The position numbers and the translations under genes are program-made. Positions 8,984 to 18,100 of a DNA stretch of 64,000 nt are shown here, piece after piece. The notes beneath the pieces were generated by a model, which had not been told where the DNA came from, did no database searches, and worked only from the letters and a program-made list of their open reading frames with translations. The DNA lies in assembly GCF_004296575.1 (NCBI RefSeq), contig NZ_SAYT01000001.1:652856-716855 (forward strand). Reading direction: 5' to 3'. Each line of letters begins with the position of its first letter. The first letter of the stretch is position 1. The DNA is from Dyella amyloliquefaciens (GTDB lineage: Bacteria; Pseudomonadota; Gammaproteobacteria; Xanthomonadales; Rhodanobacteraceae).

Positions 8984-9403
8984 ATGAAGGCAGCTCAGTA
9001 CGTCATGGGTACGGTCGTGGTGGGGGCATTGCTGCTCACCGGTTGCGGTGTCACCAACAATCACGACACGGCGATCAGGGATGCTGTCGCCAACCGCGTG
9101 TTCCTCTATCAGACGCCCGGTGCCAATGACGCGACCCTGCAGGTCGTGCGCGCCAATGGCTATTTCGGTGGCGGCTGCTCCAGCCAGATCATCATCGACG
9201 ACAAGTTCGCCGCGCAGCTGGAGACTGGTGAGCAGGTCGCATTCTCCGTCCCCAGTGGCTCGCATGTGGTGTCGCTGCAGAACTCGGGCGCATGCCACAA
9301 GGTGGGTGGCGATGCGCAGGTGCAGACCACGCTGGCCAGCGGTGAGACGGCGCAGCTTGAGGTGAACAAGTGGGGTTCGTCGTTGTCGGCGGTCAAGCGC
9401 TAG
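8984..9403 (+). CDS. Putative lipoprotein (139 aa)
   Basis: A type II signal peptide with lipobox LLTGC (Cys 21) predicts a lipid-anchored envelope protein. The mature part is small, with glycine-rich GYFGGGCSS and a second Cys in GACHKVGG that could form a disulfide, and ends in a beta-rich segment (AQLEVNKWGSSLSAVKR). The family is not recognised. ATG 8984 is preceded by CGGAGTCGGGCG. It stands alone between the PIN gene and the CPXCG gene on the same strand. Confidence 0.75.
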   Translation: MKAAQYVMGTVVVGALLLTGCGVTNNHDTAIRDAVANRVFLYQTPGANDATLQVVRANGYFGGGCSSQIIIDDKFAAQLETGEQVAFSVPSGSHVVSLQNSGACHKVGGDAQVQTTLASGETAQLEVNKWGSSLSAVKR

Positions 9404-9427
9404 GCGCTGATCGATCGCGTGACGCCC

Positions 9428-9616
9428 ATGCTCGACGCGGCCCTCATCCATTGCCCTTATTGCGGTGAGCCGATCGAGGTGCTGGTGGACAGCTCGGTGG
9501 AAAGCCAGCACTACATCGAGGATTGCCAGGTGTGCTGCCGCCCCATGCAGATCTCCGTGGAGGTCGATGAGGAAGGCACGCCGCACGTGCGCGCCGCCTC
9601 CGAAAACGACGGCTGA
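9428..9616 (+). CDS. CPXCG-motif cysteine-rich protein (small zinc-ribbon-like)
   Basis: This 62-residue protein carries CPYCGE near its start and CQVCCRPM in the middle, spaced as in the conserved gammaproteobacterial CPXCG family. A zinc ribbon is inferred from the four cysteines. Function is unknown in the family. ATG 9428 gives MLDAALIHCPYCG; an in-frame GTG at 9419 is also possible. It is convergent with pncA, with only four bases between the stop codons. Confidence 0.82.
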   Translation: MLDAALIHCPYCGEPIEVLVDSSVESQHYIEDCQVCCRPMQISVEVDEEGTPHVRAASENDG

Positions 9617-9620
9617 GGCC

Positions 9621-10277
9621 TTAGTCCAGCGAGGTGGAGTCGATTGTGTCCACCCCGAGCTGGTCGAAGCGGAAGCGGGTGGCGATGTCGGTGTCCGGGG
9701 TCACCGGGCGCGTGAGATCCCACAGCACGTGCGTGCGATACCCCAGGTCAACCGCGTCCTGGGCCGTCCACAGCACGCACACGTCGCGCGCGAGGCCGCA
9801 AACATAGATCTCGTCCACGCTCTGCCGGCGCAGCCAGTCGTGCAGTTCGGTGCTGGGGCGCGTGCCGTCGGGGCCGTGGTTCTCGCGAAAGCCGCTGTAG
9901 GAATCCACGCGCGGGTCGTCGCCCTTGCGGATGATCTTTTCCACGCCGGACCAGTCGATGGACGGATGCAGGGCGGCTCCGGTCGTCTCCTGCACGCAGT
10001 GGTCGGGCCACAGCGTCTGTGCGTGGCCGTAGAGCGGGATGCGCTCGAACGGGCCGCGTCCGGGGTGCGAGCTGGCAAAGGAAACATGGCCGGCGGGATG
10101 CCAGTCCTGCGTCGCCACCACGTGCTGGAATACGCGCCGTTCCAGCAACCTCGAAATGCCGGGAACGATGGCATCGCCCTCGTGGCAGGCGAGCGCGCCG
10201 CCGGGCATGAAATCCGGCTGCACATCGACCAGGACCAGGGCTGCGCGGCTGCTGATGGGGCGGCTCATGGGGTGCAT
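9621..10277 (-). CDS. pncA: Nicotinamidase/pyrazinamidase
   Basis: An isochorismatase-fold hydrolase with the family signature: VDVQPDF (catalytic Asp), TQDWHPAGHVSF (metal-binding Asp and His residues), the catalytic Lys in IIRKGDD, and the nucleophilic Cys in CGLARDVCV. It deamidates nicotinamide to nicotinate in the NAD salvage pathway. Length (about 218 aa) is normal. Starts at 10304, 10277 and 10268 are all in frame; MHPMSRP (10277) or MSRP (10268) is the likelier. Confidence 0.92.
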   Translation of the reverse strand: MHPMSRPISSRAALVLVDVQPDFMPGGALACHEGDAIVPGISRLLERRVFQHVVATQDWHPAGHVSFASSHPGRGPFERIPLYGHAQTLWPDHCVQETTGAALHPSIDWSGVEKIIRKGDDPRVDSYSGFRENHGPDGTRPSTELHDWLRRQSVDEIYVCGLARDVCVLWTAQDAVDLGYRTHVLWDLTRPVTPDTDIATRFRFDQLGVDTIDSTSLD

Positions 10278-10464
10278 CGGGCTCGTAAATGTCTGCGGTC
10301 GCAAAGTCTAATCGGCCGGCAGATCAATGAGGTGTGACAGGCTCGACGGGTGCCCTGTACGTGATGTGCGGGATTCAGGGTAGGAAATTCCTTACGTGAT
10401 GTCGGTCATTGTTTCTGGGGCAGGCATAATGTGCTTAAACAACAATGATGACGGGACAGGGGCG

Positions 10465-10833
10465 ATGCCTTACGACCAATCGTGGATGGGATACGGCCTG
10501 GTGGGCGCGCTGGAAGCAGGCGCGATCGCCTTGGTGGTCGGATTTCTCGTCTTTGCGCTGCTGAACCGTGTCGGGCGCAGCCAGGGCTGGAACATGGCCA
10601 TGGAGCTGGGCTGGTCGTATGTGGTCGGCATGGCGCTGGCCGGCGGCCAGGACCTGTGGAACCTGTTCTATTTCAACTACGGTCGCCTGCAGTCGCTGCA
10701 GTTGCTGCGCATCCGGCTGGCGGCCGTGCACGATGCCGACAACCTTGGCCAGCGCGTGCTGTTCGAATTCCTTGGCGTCGGCATCGGCGTGTACCTGGCC
10801 TGGCTGGCACTGGGCCGCCGTCGCCCGACCTGA
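10465..10833 (+). CDS. Small inner-membrane protein (122 aa)
   Basis: A hypothetical protein with three likely hydrophobic helices: GLVGALEAGAIALVVGFLVF near the start, a weaker one around the middle (SYVVGMALAGG), and one near the end (GVGIGVYLAWLAL). ATG 10465 follows ACAGGGGCG, a good ribosome binding site, and is preferred over in-frame starts at 10396 or 10429. Family not recognised. It lies 57 bp before the MFS gene on the same strand. Confidence 0.65.
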   Translation: MPYDQSWMGYGLVGALEAGAIALVVGFLVFALLNRVGRSQGWNMAMELGWSYVVGMALAGGQDLWNLFYFNYGRLQSLQLLRIRLAAVHDADNLGQRVLFEFLGVGIGVYLAWLALGRRRPT

Positions 10834-10890
10834 TGTCGCGGCGGGCCCTGCCCGCCACCGTTTGTTCTTCCTTGGCTTCAAGTAGTACCC

Positions 10891-12090
10891 ATGCATACCC
10901 AAGCTGACACAGAGATCCGCGGCTCGCGGCTGACTCTGCGCATCGTCCAGATCGTGTGCTTCACGTTCCTGGCCTATCTCGTGATCGGCATGCAACTGGC
11001 GGTGTTGCCGCCGTTCGTGCACGACAACCTGGGCATGGGCGCGGTGGTCGCCGGCCTGGTGATCAGTACGCAATACGTGGCCACCCTGCTGAGCCGTGGC
11101 TTCGCAGGCCGCACCTCCGATACGGCAGGCCCCAAGCGCGCCGCATGGATCGGCCTGCTTGCCTGCGCGGCGAGCGGATTGCTGATGATCGGGGCGGCCT
11201 TGCTGCGTGCGTGGCCGATGGCATCACTGGGCACCATGCTGGTGGCGCGTCTTGCGCTGGGCATGGGCGAGAGTTGCGTTGCCACGGGCTGCATCATGTG
11301 GGGCATCGGTCGCGTGGGCAGCGAGCACACGGCCAAGGTCATCTCGTGGAATGGCATCGCCACCTACGGCGCGCTTGCGGTAGGTGCCCCGCTGGGCGTG
11401 GTGCTGGTGGCCATGGGCGGCTTCGTCATGATCGGCGTATCCGGTGTCGCGCTGATGCTGCTGGCCCTGCTGCTCGCATGGCGTCGTCCTCCGGTGCACG
11501 TGGAAGCGGGCGAGCGCCTGCCGATGCATCACGTGTTCGGGCGCGTCGCGCCGTATGGCATGGGCCTAGCCTTGGGCTCGGTGGGCTTCGGCGTGATCGC
11601 CACCTTCATCACCCTTTATTACGCCAGCCAGGGCTGGGTCGGCGCCGCGCCCACGCTCAGTGCCTTCGGCGTGTGTTTCGTGGGCGTGCGGTTGGTGCTG
11701 GGATGGACCATCGCGCACTTCGGCGGTTACCGCGTCGCGCTGGGTTCGCTGTTGATCGAGGCGATCGGCCTGATGGTGCTGGCCTCGGCCAGCCATGCCG
11801 GCGTGGCGATGCTGGGAGCTTCGTTGTGCGGCATCGGTTTTTCGCTGGTGTTTCCCTCGCTCGGCGTCGTGGCGGTGGAACGTGTCAGCGTGAGCAATCG
11901 CGGCGCGGCGCTGGCGGCGTACTCGGTGTTCATCGATGTGGCGCTGGGTGTCACAGGCCCGTTGGGTGGCTGGATTGCTTCGGGTGGGCGCTATGGGCCG
12001 ATGTTCGTGGTGGCGGCAGCCTTGTCACTCGCGGCGGCGCTGCTGACGGCGACGTTGTACGTGGGTTATGGCAGCAAGCTGCGAGGCTGA
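10891..12090 (+). CDS. MFS transporter (YhhS-like)
   Basis: This 399-residue protein has 12 predicted transmembrane helices and the MFS loop 2-3 motif seen as SRGFAGRTSDTAGPKRA. The early segment FLAYLVIGMQLAVLPPFVHDNLG matches the YhhS group, which are putative efflux carriers. Substrate is unknown. Start ATG 10891. It is convergent with cardiolipin synthase, with a solitary palindromic-repeat copy between them. Confidence 0.85.
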   Translation: MHTQADTEIRGSRLTLRIVQIVCFTFLAYLVIGMQLAVLPPFVHDNLGMGAVVAGLVISTQYVATLLSRGFAGRTSDTAGPKRAAWIGLLACAASGLLMIGAALLRAWPMASLGTMLVARLALGMGESCVATGCIMWGIGRVGSEHTAKVISWNGIATYGALAVGAPLGVVLVAMGGFVMIGVSGVALMLLALLLAWRRPPVHVEAGERLPMHHVFGRVAPYGMGLALGSVGFGVIATFITLYYASQGWVGAAPTLSAFGVCFVGVRLVLGWTIAHFGGYRVALGSLLIEAIGLMVLASASHAGVAMLGASLCGIGFSLVFPSLGVVAVERVSVSNRGAALAAYSVFIDVALGVTGPLGGWIASGGRYGPMFVVAAALSLAAALLTATLYVGYGSKLRG

Positions 12091-12097
12091 CACGCTT

Positions 12098-12121
12098 CTG
12101 TAGGAGCGCACCCAGTGCGCG
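12098..12121. repeat. Solitary half of the convergent-gene palindromic repeat
   Basis: The copy reads TGTAGGAGCGCACCCAGTGC and matches the halves of the paired repeats near 27.5, 29.2 and 34.7 kb. No inverted partner is seen before the next gene. It sits between two convergent genes like the other copies. Confidence 0.75.
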
Positions 12122-12158
12122 CCGCCGCGCCGCGCCGGATCGATCAGGCCGCCTGCCG

Positions 12159-13571
12159 CTAAAGCACCGGATCAAACAACCGCGCCACATGCATCGCCAG
12201 ACGCCGCATGTAGGGGGCCTTGAGATATTCCGCCTCGGTCACTTCATGCGCATGCGAGAAATCCTCGCGCAGCATGGCCTCCACCTCGGTGGCGAACTGA
12301 CGGCCCACGTTCAACGCACCGATCTCGAAGTTGAGCCGGAACGAGCGGTTGTCGAGATTCATGCTGCCTACCGACGCGGTGTCGTCGTCGATCAGCACCA
12401 CCTTCTCGTGCAGGAAGCCGGGCTGATAGCGGAACACGCGAATGCCGGCGATGACAGCGTCGTGCGCATACAGGCCACTGGCGAGGAATACCGCATGGTG
12501 ATCCGGGCGCGAGGGAATCAGCACGCGCACGTCCACGCCGCGGAACACCGCCAGGCGCAGTGCCGACATCACCGCCTGGTCGGGCACGAAATAGGGCGTG
12601 GTGATCCACAGGCGGCGACGTGCGGCGTGGATCAGCGCCACGAAGAACAGCGAGCAGGTTTCCTGGCGGTCTGCGGGCCCGGTGGCTGCGATCAACGTAT
12701 GCGTGTGGCCGGTACCGGGGTTGGGCGAACGCAGCGGCGGCAGTGCGCCCGTGACCCAGTGCCAGTCCTCGGCGAAGCTGCGCTGCAGGTCCGCGACGGC
12801 CGGACCATCGACCTGCAGGTGCGTGTCGCGCCACGGCGCCAGGGGCGGCTTGAGGCCCAGGTATTCGTCGCCCACGTTGAGTCCGCCGACGAAGCCGCGA
12901 ATGCCATCGATCACGACGATCTTGCGGTGATTGCGGAAATTGAGCTGGAAGCGATTGCTGCGCCGCTGCGTGGCGAACGGATGGATGGCTACGCCCGCCT
13001 CGCGCAAGGTGTCGACGTACTGGTGGGGCAGGGCGTGGCTGCCGATGCCGTCATACAGCACGCAAACCTCCACGCCGGCGCGCACGCGCTCGATCAGCGT
13101 TTCCTGCAGGCGTCGTCCCAGGCCGTCGTCGTGGATGATGAAGAACTGCAGCAGCACGCAGTGCCTGGCCTCGCCAATCGCCGAAAGGATCGCGTTGAAG
13201 GTCGCGTCGCCGTTGACCAGCAGGCGAAGCTGCTGTCCCGGGTGGAAGCGCGCGTGCAGCAGGCTGGCGATCTCGCCGTAGCGTTCGCAGGCCCACGGCG
13301 GTGATGCCGCCGTCTCCAGCGTGGTGTTCGCCATCGCCTGCATCTGCTCGCGGCGCAGGCGATGCAGGTCGACATAGCCGTGGAAGCGGCTGCGACCGAG
13401 GTAGAGATACGGAATCAGCGTGATGTAGGGCAGCAGCACCAGCCCCAGCGCCCAGGCGAAGGCGCCTTGTGGCGTGCGCGTATTCATCACCGCATGCATG
13501 GCGGCGATCACGCCGGCTGCATGCAGCACGAGCAGGACGATGCCGACGATGCTGCTCAGCATGGGCGGCAT
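12159..13571 (-). CDS. cls: Cardiolipin synthase (phospholipase D family)
   Basis: About 470 residues with two N-terminal transmembrane helices (ending near LYLGRSRFHGYVD) and two HKD motifs, in NFRNHRKIVVIDG and LHEKVVLIDDDTASVGSMN. The reaction condenses phosphatidylglycerol molecules (or a related phosphatidyl donor) into cardiolipin at the inner membrane. Length matches ClsA. ATG 13571 is preferred; ATG 13562 is possible. It lies 62 bp upstream of (before) the LysR gene's stop and reads in the same direction. Confidence 0.92.
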   Translation of the reverse strand: MPPMLSSIVGIVLLVLHAAGVIAAMHAVMNTRTPQGAFAWALGLVLLPYITLIPYLYLGRSRFHGYVDLHRLRREQMQAMANTTLETAASPPWACERYGEIASLLHARFHPGQQLRLLVNGDATFNAILSAIGEARHCVLLQFFIIHDDGLGRRLQETLIERVRAGVEVCVLYDGIGSHALPHQYVDTLREAGVAIHPFATQRRSNRFQLNFRNHRKIVVIDGIRGFVGGLNVGDEYLGLKPPLAPWRDTHLQVDGPAVADLQRSFAEDWHWVTGALPPLRSPNPGTGHTHTLIAATGPADRQETCSLFFVALIHAARRRLWITTPYFVPDQAVMSALRLAVFRGVDVRVLIPSRPDHHAVFLASGLYAHDAVIAGIRVFRYQPGFLHEKVVLIDDDTASVGSMNLDNRSFRLNFEIGALNVGRQFATEVEAMLREDFSHAHEVTEAEYLKAPYMRRLAMHVARLFDPVL

Positions 13572-13632
13572 CCACAAGGGCAGGGAACGGGCGTGCGAAT
13601 CGGCTTCGGCATGCTGTCCTCGTCGGTGTGGT

Positions 13633-14562
13633 TCAGATCATCGCGTTGCGTACGGTATCGAGTACATCACGCTCGCGTCGTTGCAGTTCGTGCTGCAGAT
13701 GATCCACGAACAGGCGGATGCGTGCGGGCAGGTAGCAGCGGCTGGGATAGATCGCATAGATGTGTGCGTCGGGCATGACCACGTCGCCCAGCAACGGCAC
13801 CAGCCGGCCGGCGCGGACATCTTCGGCGATATCCCAGGCCGACTTGAAGGCCAGCCCATGCCCGGCCACGGCCAGCGCACGCATCAGGTCACCGTTGTCA
13901 CAGGTGATCGAGGCATCCATGCGCAGCGGGCGAGGGCCCTCCGGCGTCTGCACGATCCACGGGAGGATGCCGTGACCAGGTCGGTGCAGCATCAGGCAGT
14001 CGTGCTGCGACAGATCCTCCACGCGCCTGGGATGGCCGCGCCGGGCGAGATAGGCAGGCGAGGCGCAGAGCACGCGGAAATTGTTGGTCAGCAGTCGCGA
14101 TACCAGCCGCGAGTCGGTCATGGTGCCGCCGCGCACGGCCACGTCCACGCCGTGCTCGAACAGGTCGAGCACGCTGTCGGAGTGGGTCAGGCGCAGGGTG
14201 AGCGCGGAGTGCTGGGCGGCAAAGTCGGCCGCGATCGGCCCCACGTACTGGCGTCCCATGTCCACCGAGGCCGACACGTGCAGCTGGCCGCGCACCTCCA
14301 GCTGACGCTGGCCCACGGCCGAGTTGGCGTCGTCCATGTCCGCGATGATGGCCTGGGCCCGCTCGAAGTAGATGGTGCCCTCCTCGGTGAGCGCCAGCCG
14401 CCGTGAGCTGCGTTGCAGGAGGCGCGCGCCGAGGGCCTGCTCCAGGCGGTTCAGGCGCTTGCTGGCGGCCGCGGGCGACAGGCCGAGCGTCCTCCCGGCC
14501 GCCGAGAGGCTGCCGTCGGTCACCGCGCGGACGAACAGCCGCATGTCCTCGAAATCGACCAT
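13633..14562 (-). CDS. LysR-family transcriptional regulator
   Basis: Residues 1-60 hold the winged helix (LRLFVRAVTDGSLSAAGRTLGLSPAAASKRLNRLE in short), followed by the periplasmic-binding-protein-like effector domain. It belongs to the AaeR/DmlR-like group with a typical length of 309 aa. The start is ATG 14562 (MVDFEDMR). It is divergent from the MFS exporter at 14661, with 98 bp between, so it probably controls that operon and itself. Confidence 0.9.
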   Translation of the reverse strand: MVDFEDMRLFVRAVTDGSLSAAGRTLGLSPAAASKRLNRLEQALGARLLQRSSRRLALTEEGTIYFERAQAIIADMDDANSAVGQRQLEVRGQLHVSASVDMGRQYVGPIAADFAAQHSALTLRLTHSDSVLDLFEHGVDVAVRGGTMTDSRLVSRLLTNNFRVLCASPAYLARRGHPRRVEDLSQHDCLMLHRPGHGILPWIVQTPEGPRPLRMDASITCDNGDLMRALAVAGHGLAFKSAWDIAEDVRAGRLVPLLGDVVMPDAHIYAIYPSRCYLPARIRLFVDHLQHELQRRERDVLDTVRNAMI

Positions 14563-14660
14563 CTTCAACTTTTTGGAAAAGATGCGTCTCTAGTTTGCTC
14601 AATTCTCGCCAAGGTGGGCAAGCCGCAAAGTAGCGGGCAGTTTCCATTCCGGATATCCCC

Positions 14661-15902
14661 ATGAACCTCCCCAGCGCCACTGAAGAGACGGCCGCGGCCG
14701 ATACCGTCGGGGCAGGCGCTTCGCGCCTGGCCCTGCTGGCCTTGTCCGTGGCGGCCTTCGCCATCGGCACCACCGAATTCGTGATCATGGGCCTGTTGCC
14801 CGAGGTGGCCAGCGACCTGCATGTGAGCATCCCGTCGGCAGGCCTGCTGGTGTCGGGCTATGCGCTGGGGGTGGCCGCCGGCGCGCCGCTGCTGGCGGCT
14901 CTTACGGCCCAGATGGAGCGGCGCAACGCGCTGCTGCTCCTGCTCGGCCTGTTCATCCTCGGCAATGCGCTGTGCGCCGTGGCGCCGAACTACGGGGTGC
15001 TGATGGTGGCTCGCGTGGTGGCGGCGTTCTGCCATGGCTCGTTCTTCGGCATCGGTGCCGTGGTTGCCTCACACATCGTGCCGCGGGGCCAGGCCGCGCG
15101 CGCCATCGCCCTGATGTTCACCGGCCTGACGCTCGCCAATGTGCTCGGCGTGCCGTTTGGCACCTTCCTCGGCCAGTGGGCGGGCTGGCGCTCCACTTTC
15201 GGCGCGGTCACCGTCCTGGGCGTGGTGGCGGCCATTGCCGTGTGGCGGCTGGTGCCGGCGCTTCCCGGCATGCCTTCGCCCGACATGCGTCGTGAGATCG
15301 GCGTACTGCGCCAGCCGCAGGTGTTGCTCGCGTTGGCCATGACCGTGCTTGGCTTCGGCGGCGTGTTCACCGTGTTCACATACATCGCGCCGATCCTGCA
15401 GGAGCAATCGCACGTGAGCGTGGGCGCCACCGGCTGGGTGCTGATCCTGTTCGGCGTCGGCACCACGATCGGCAACATGCTGGGCGGCCGCCTGGCGGAC
15501 TGGCGCCTGATGCCGTCGCTGGCCGGCGTGCTGGTGGTGCTGTCACTGGTGATGTTCGCCTTCGCGTGGACCATGCACAGCACTGTGGCTGCGATCGTCA
15601 CCGTGTTCGTGTGGGGCGTGTTCGCCTTCGCCACGGTGCCCCCGCTGCAGATGCGCGTGGTGCAGCAGGCGAGTGAAGGGCCGCATCTCGCATCGACCTT
15701 GAACATCGCGGCGTTCAATCTGGGCAATGCGATCGGTGCGTTCATCGGCGGCACGATGATCGATCTCAAGCTGGGCCTGCCGTCGGTGAGCATCGCCGGT
15801 GCGGTAGTCACGCTCCTCGGCCTGCTGGTCACCGTGGCCAGCGCCGTGCTCGAGCGTCGCCGCGCATCGACCACCCCGGTCGCCTGTTCCGTCGGCGCCT
15901 GA
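14661..15902 (+). CDS. MFS efflux transporter (AraJ/YdhP-like)
   Basis: This 413-residue, 12-helix protein has the DHA1 signature FAIGTTEFVIMGLLPEVASDL in its first helix and the antiporter segment GxxxGxPxG seen as LANVLGVPFGTFLGQWAGW. Family members export arabinose-type sugars or drugs; the substrate here is unknown. The divergent LysR gene is the likely regulator. Two oxidoreductase genes follow on the same strand, 30 and 26 bp apart, which suggests a three-gene operon. Confidence 0.87.
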   Translation: MNLPSATEETAAADTVGAGASRLALLALSVAAFAIGTTEFVIMGLLPEVASDLHVSIPSAGLLVSGYALGVAAGAPLLAALTAQMERRNALLLLLGLFILGNALCAVAPNYGVLMVARVVAAFCHGSFFGIGAVVASHIVPRGQAARAIALMFTGLTLANVLGVPFGTFLGQWAGWRSTFGAVTVLGVVAAIAVWRLVPALPGMPSPDMRREIGVLRQPQVLLALAMTVLGFGGVFTVFTYIAPILQEQSHVSVGATGWVLILFGVGTTIGNMLGGRLADWRLMPSLAGVLVVLSLVMFAFAWTMHSTVAAIVTVFVWGVFAFATVPPLQMRVVQQASEGPHLASTLNIAAFNLGNAIGAFIGGTMIDLKLGLPSVSIAGAVVTLLGLLVTVASAVLERRRASTTPVACSVGA

Positions 15903-15932
15903 GCCGGCTCACTTCATTCCCAAGGATCTGTC

Positions 15933-16991
15933 ATGACGACACCAAGCAAGGTGGCGCTGGTGGTCGGCGCGCAGGGCGTTATCGGCCGCAATCTCGCCGA
16001 TCACCTGGCGTCGCTCGACGACTGGCAGGTGATCGGTCTGTCGCGCCGTGGCGGTGCATCGTCGGGGCGTGTCAGCCATGTTGCGGTGGATCTGCTGGAC
16101 GCGGCAGATGCACAAGAGAAGCTGTCGACGCTGACTCATGTGACGCACGTGTTCTACGCCGCCTACCAGGACCGCCCAAGCTGGGCCGAGCTGGTGCCGC
16201 CGAACCTCGCGATGCTGGTCAACGTCGTCGATGCCATCGAACCGGTGGCCAAAGATCTGCAACACATCAGCCTGATGCAGGGCTACAAGGTGTACGGCGG
16301 TCACCTGGGGCCGTTCAAGACGCCGGCGCGCGAAACCGATGCGGCCTTCATGCCGCCGGAATTCATGCACGACCAGCAACGCTTCCTCGAGCAGCGGCAA
16401 CAAGGCGCGACGTGGAGCTGGTCGGCGATCCGTCCGGCGGTGGTCGGGGGCTTCGCGCTGGGCAATCCGATGAATCTCGCGTTGGCGATTGCCGTCTACG
16501 CTTCGATGAGCAAGCAGCTGGGCCTGCCATTGCGCTTTCCGGGCAAGCCCGGGGCCTATGACCGCCTGCTGGAGATGACCGACGCGGGCCTGCTTGCGCG
16601 TGCCACCGTGTGGGCGGCTACCGAACCCGCCTGCGCCAACCAGGCCTTCAACATCACCAACGGCGATCTGTTCCGCTGGAACGAGATGTGGCCCGCCATC
16701 GCCAGGTACTTCGACATGGAGGTGGCGCCGCCGTTGCCGCTTTCGCTGGATTCGGTGATGGCGAACAAGGAGTCGCTGTGGCGTACGATGATCGAAAGGC
16801 ATGGCCTTACCGAACATGCCTACGCCGAGGTCTCGTCCTGGCGCTTCGCCGATTTCGTATTCTCGTGGGACTACGACATGTTCGGCGACGGCTCGAAGGC
16901 CCGTCGTTTCGGCTTCCACGAGCACATCGAGACACAGGCGATGTTCACGCGACTTTTCGATGACTTCCGTCGGCGCAAAATCATTCCCTGA
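15933..16991 (+). CDS. Extended SDR oxidoreductase, PRISE-like (progesterone 5-beta-reductase/iridoid synthase group)
   Basis: This 352-residue NAD(P)-binding protein starts VALVVGAQGVIGRNLADHL (Rossmann glycine motif). It contains LMQGYKVYGGHLGPFKTPARETD, characteristic of PRISE-type enone reductases, and FNITNGDLFRWNEMW later in the chain. These enzymes reduce activated C=C bonds using NADPH. Physiological substrate is unknown. It lies in a probable operon between the MFS exporter and a second enone/quinone reductase. Confidence 0.83.
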   Translation: MTTPSKVALVVGAQGVIGRNLADHLASLDDWQVIGLSRRGGASSGRVSHVAVDLLDAADAQEKLSTLTHVTHVFYAAYQDRPSWAELVPPNLAMLVNVVDAIEPVAKDLQHISLMQGYKVYGGHLGPFKTPARETDAAFMPPEFMHDQQRFLEQRQQGATWSWSAIRPAVVGGFALGNPMNLALAIAVYASMSKQLGLPLRFPGKPGAYDRLLEMTDAGLLARATVWAATEPACANQAFNITNGDLFRWNEMWPAIARYFDMEVAPPLPLSLDSVMANKESLWRTMIERHGLTEHAYAEVSSWRFADFVFSWDYDMFGDGSKARRFGFHEHIETQAMFTRLFDDFRRRKIIP

Positions 16992-17017
16992 CGTTGCCCA
17001 CTTTTCCCGGAGAAACC

Positions 17018-18034
17018 ATGAAAGCCGTCGCCTACCGCAGCAGCCTGCCCATCGACGATACGCAGAGCCTGCTGGACGTGGAATTGCCCGAGCCGGTGGC
17101 CCAGGGTCGTGACTTGCTGGTGAAGGTCGAGGCGGTATCCGTCAACCCCGTGGATACCAAGATCCGCAAGCGGGTAAACCCCCAGGGCGCCGACAAGGTG
17201 CTCGGCTGGGACGCCGCCGGCACCGTGGTGGCCGTGGGCGCGGACGTGACCTTGTTCAAGCCGGGCGACGCGGTGTACTACGCCGGCGCCATCGACCGCT
17301 CCGGCAGCAATGCCGCATTGCAGCTGGTGGATGAGCGCATCGTGGGGCGCAAGCCGGGCACCCTGGACTTCGCGCAGGCCGCAGCCATGCCGTTGACCAC
17401 GCTGACGGCCTGGGAGTTGCTGTTCGATCGCCTGGGCGTGCCGCGCGGCAGCACGGCGCACAGCGGCGTGGTGCTCATCGTGGGAGGTGCGGGTGGCGTG
17501 GGTTCGATGGCCATCCAGCTTGCGCGGCGCCTCACCAATGCCACCGTGGTCGCCACGGCTTCACGTGATGACAGTCGCGCGTGGGCCGCCGACCTGGGCG
17601 CGCATCACGTGGTGGATCATCGCGGCGACCTGGTGTCCGCCGTCAAAGCGGTGGCACCACAGGGCGTGGACTATGTACTTAGCCTCACGCATACCGAGCA
17701 GCATTTTCCGGCGCTGGTGGAGCTGCTGAAGCCGCAAGGCAAGCTTGGCCTCATCGATGATCCGGCGACGCCGCTGGATATCGGCCTGATGAAATCCAAG
17801 AGCATCTCGCTGCACTGGGAGTTCATGTACACCCGCTCGCTGCATCACACCGAGGACATGCAGGCCCAGCACCGCATACTCAACGAAGCGAGCGACCTGG
17901 TCGATGCCGGCGTATTGCGTACGACAATGCGCGAAAACCTTGGCGCGATCAATGCGGCCAACTTGCGTCGCGCCCATGCGCAACTGGAAAGCGCCACTAC
18001 GATCGGCAAGCTGGTGTTGAGCGGGTTTGCGTGA
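17018..18034 (+). CDS. Zinc-binding-family alcohol dehydrogenase / quinone oxidoreductase (MDR)
   Basis: This 338-residue MDR protein begins MKAVAYRSSLPIDD. It has the glycine-rich nucleotide loop VLIVGGAGGVGSMAIQLARRL (about 150-170) and DYVLSLTHTEQHFPAL typical of the ZadH1-like group. Classical zinc ligands are not apparent. ATG 17018 follows CCCGGAGAAACC, a clear ribosome binding site. It probably reduces quinones or enones and may share induction with the upstream SDR gene. Confidence 0.85.
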   Translation: MKAVAYRSSLPIDDTQSLLDVELPEPVAQGRDLLVKVEAVSVNPVDTKIRKRVNPQGADKVLGWDAAGTVVAVGADVTLFKPGDAVYYAGAIDRSGSNAALQLVDERIVGRKPGTLDFAQAAAMPLTTLTAWELLFDRLGVPRGSTAHSGVVLIVGGAGGVGSMAIQLARRLTNATVVATASRDDSRAWAADLGAHHVVDHRGDLVSAVKAVAPQGVDYVLSLTHTEQHFPALVELLKPQGKLGLIDDPATPLDIGLMKSKSISLHWEFMYTRSLHHTEDMQAQHRILNEASDLVDAGVLRTTMRENLGAINAANLRRAHAQLESATTIGKLVLSGFA

Positions 18035-18049
18035 CAGGCGGTTGAGTCA

Positions 18050-18083
18050 CGCCAGGGACGGGGCTGGTGCTTCGTCCCTGGCG
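18050..18083. terminator. Bidirectional hairpin between convergent genes
   Basis: Perfect 11-bp stem CGCCAGGGACG (18050-18060) with CGTCCCTGGCG (18073-18083). No T-run follows on either side, so termination strength is uncertain. Confidence 0.5.
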
Positions 18084-18100
18084 CGGTGCCGTATTCCAGG

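Noticed and set aside
10956-13304. A 782-codon frame across the MFS gene and cardiolipin synthase
   Set aside because: It crosses two convergent real genes, is Arg/Gly/His-rich and shows no family features; it is a shadow of GC-rich coding DNA.
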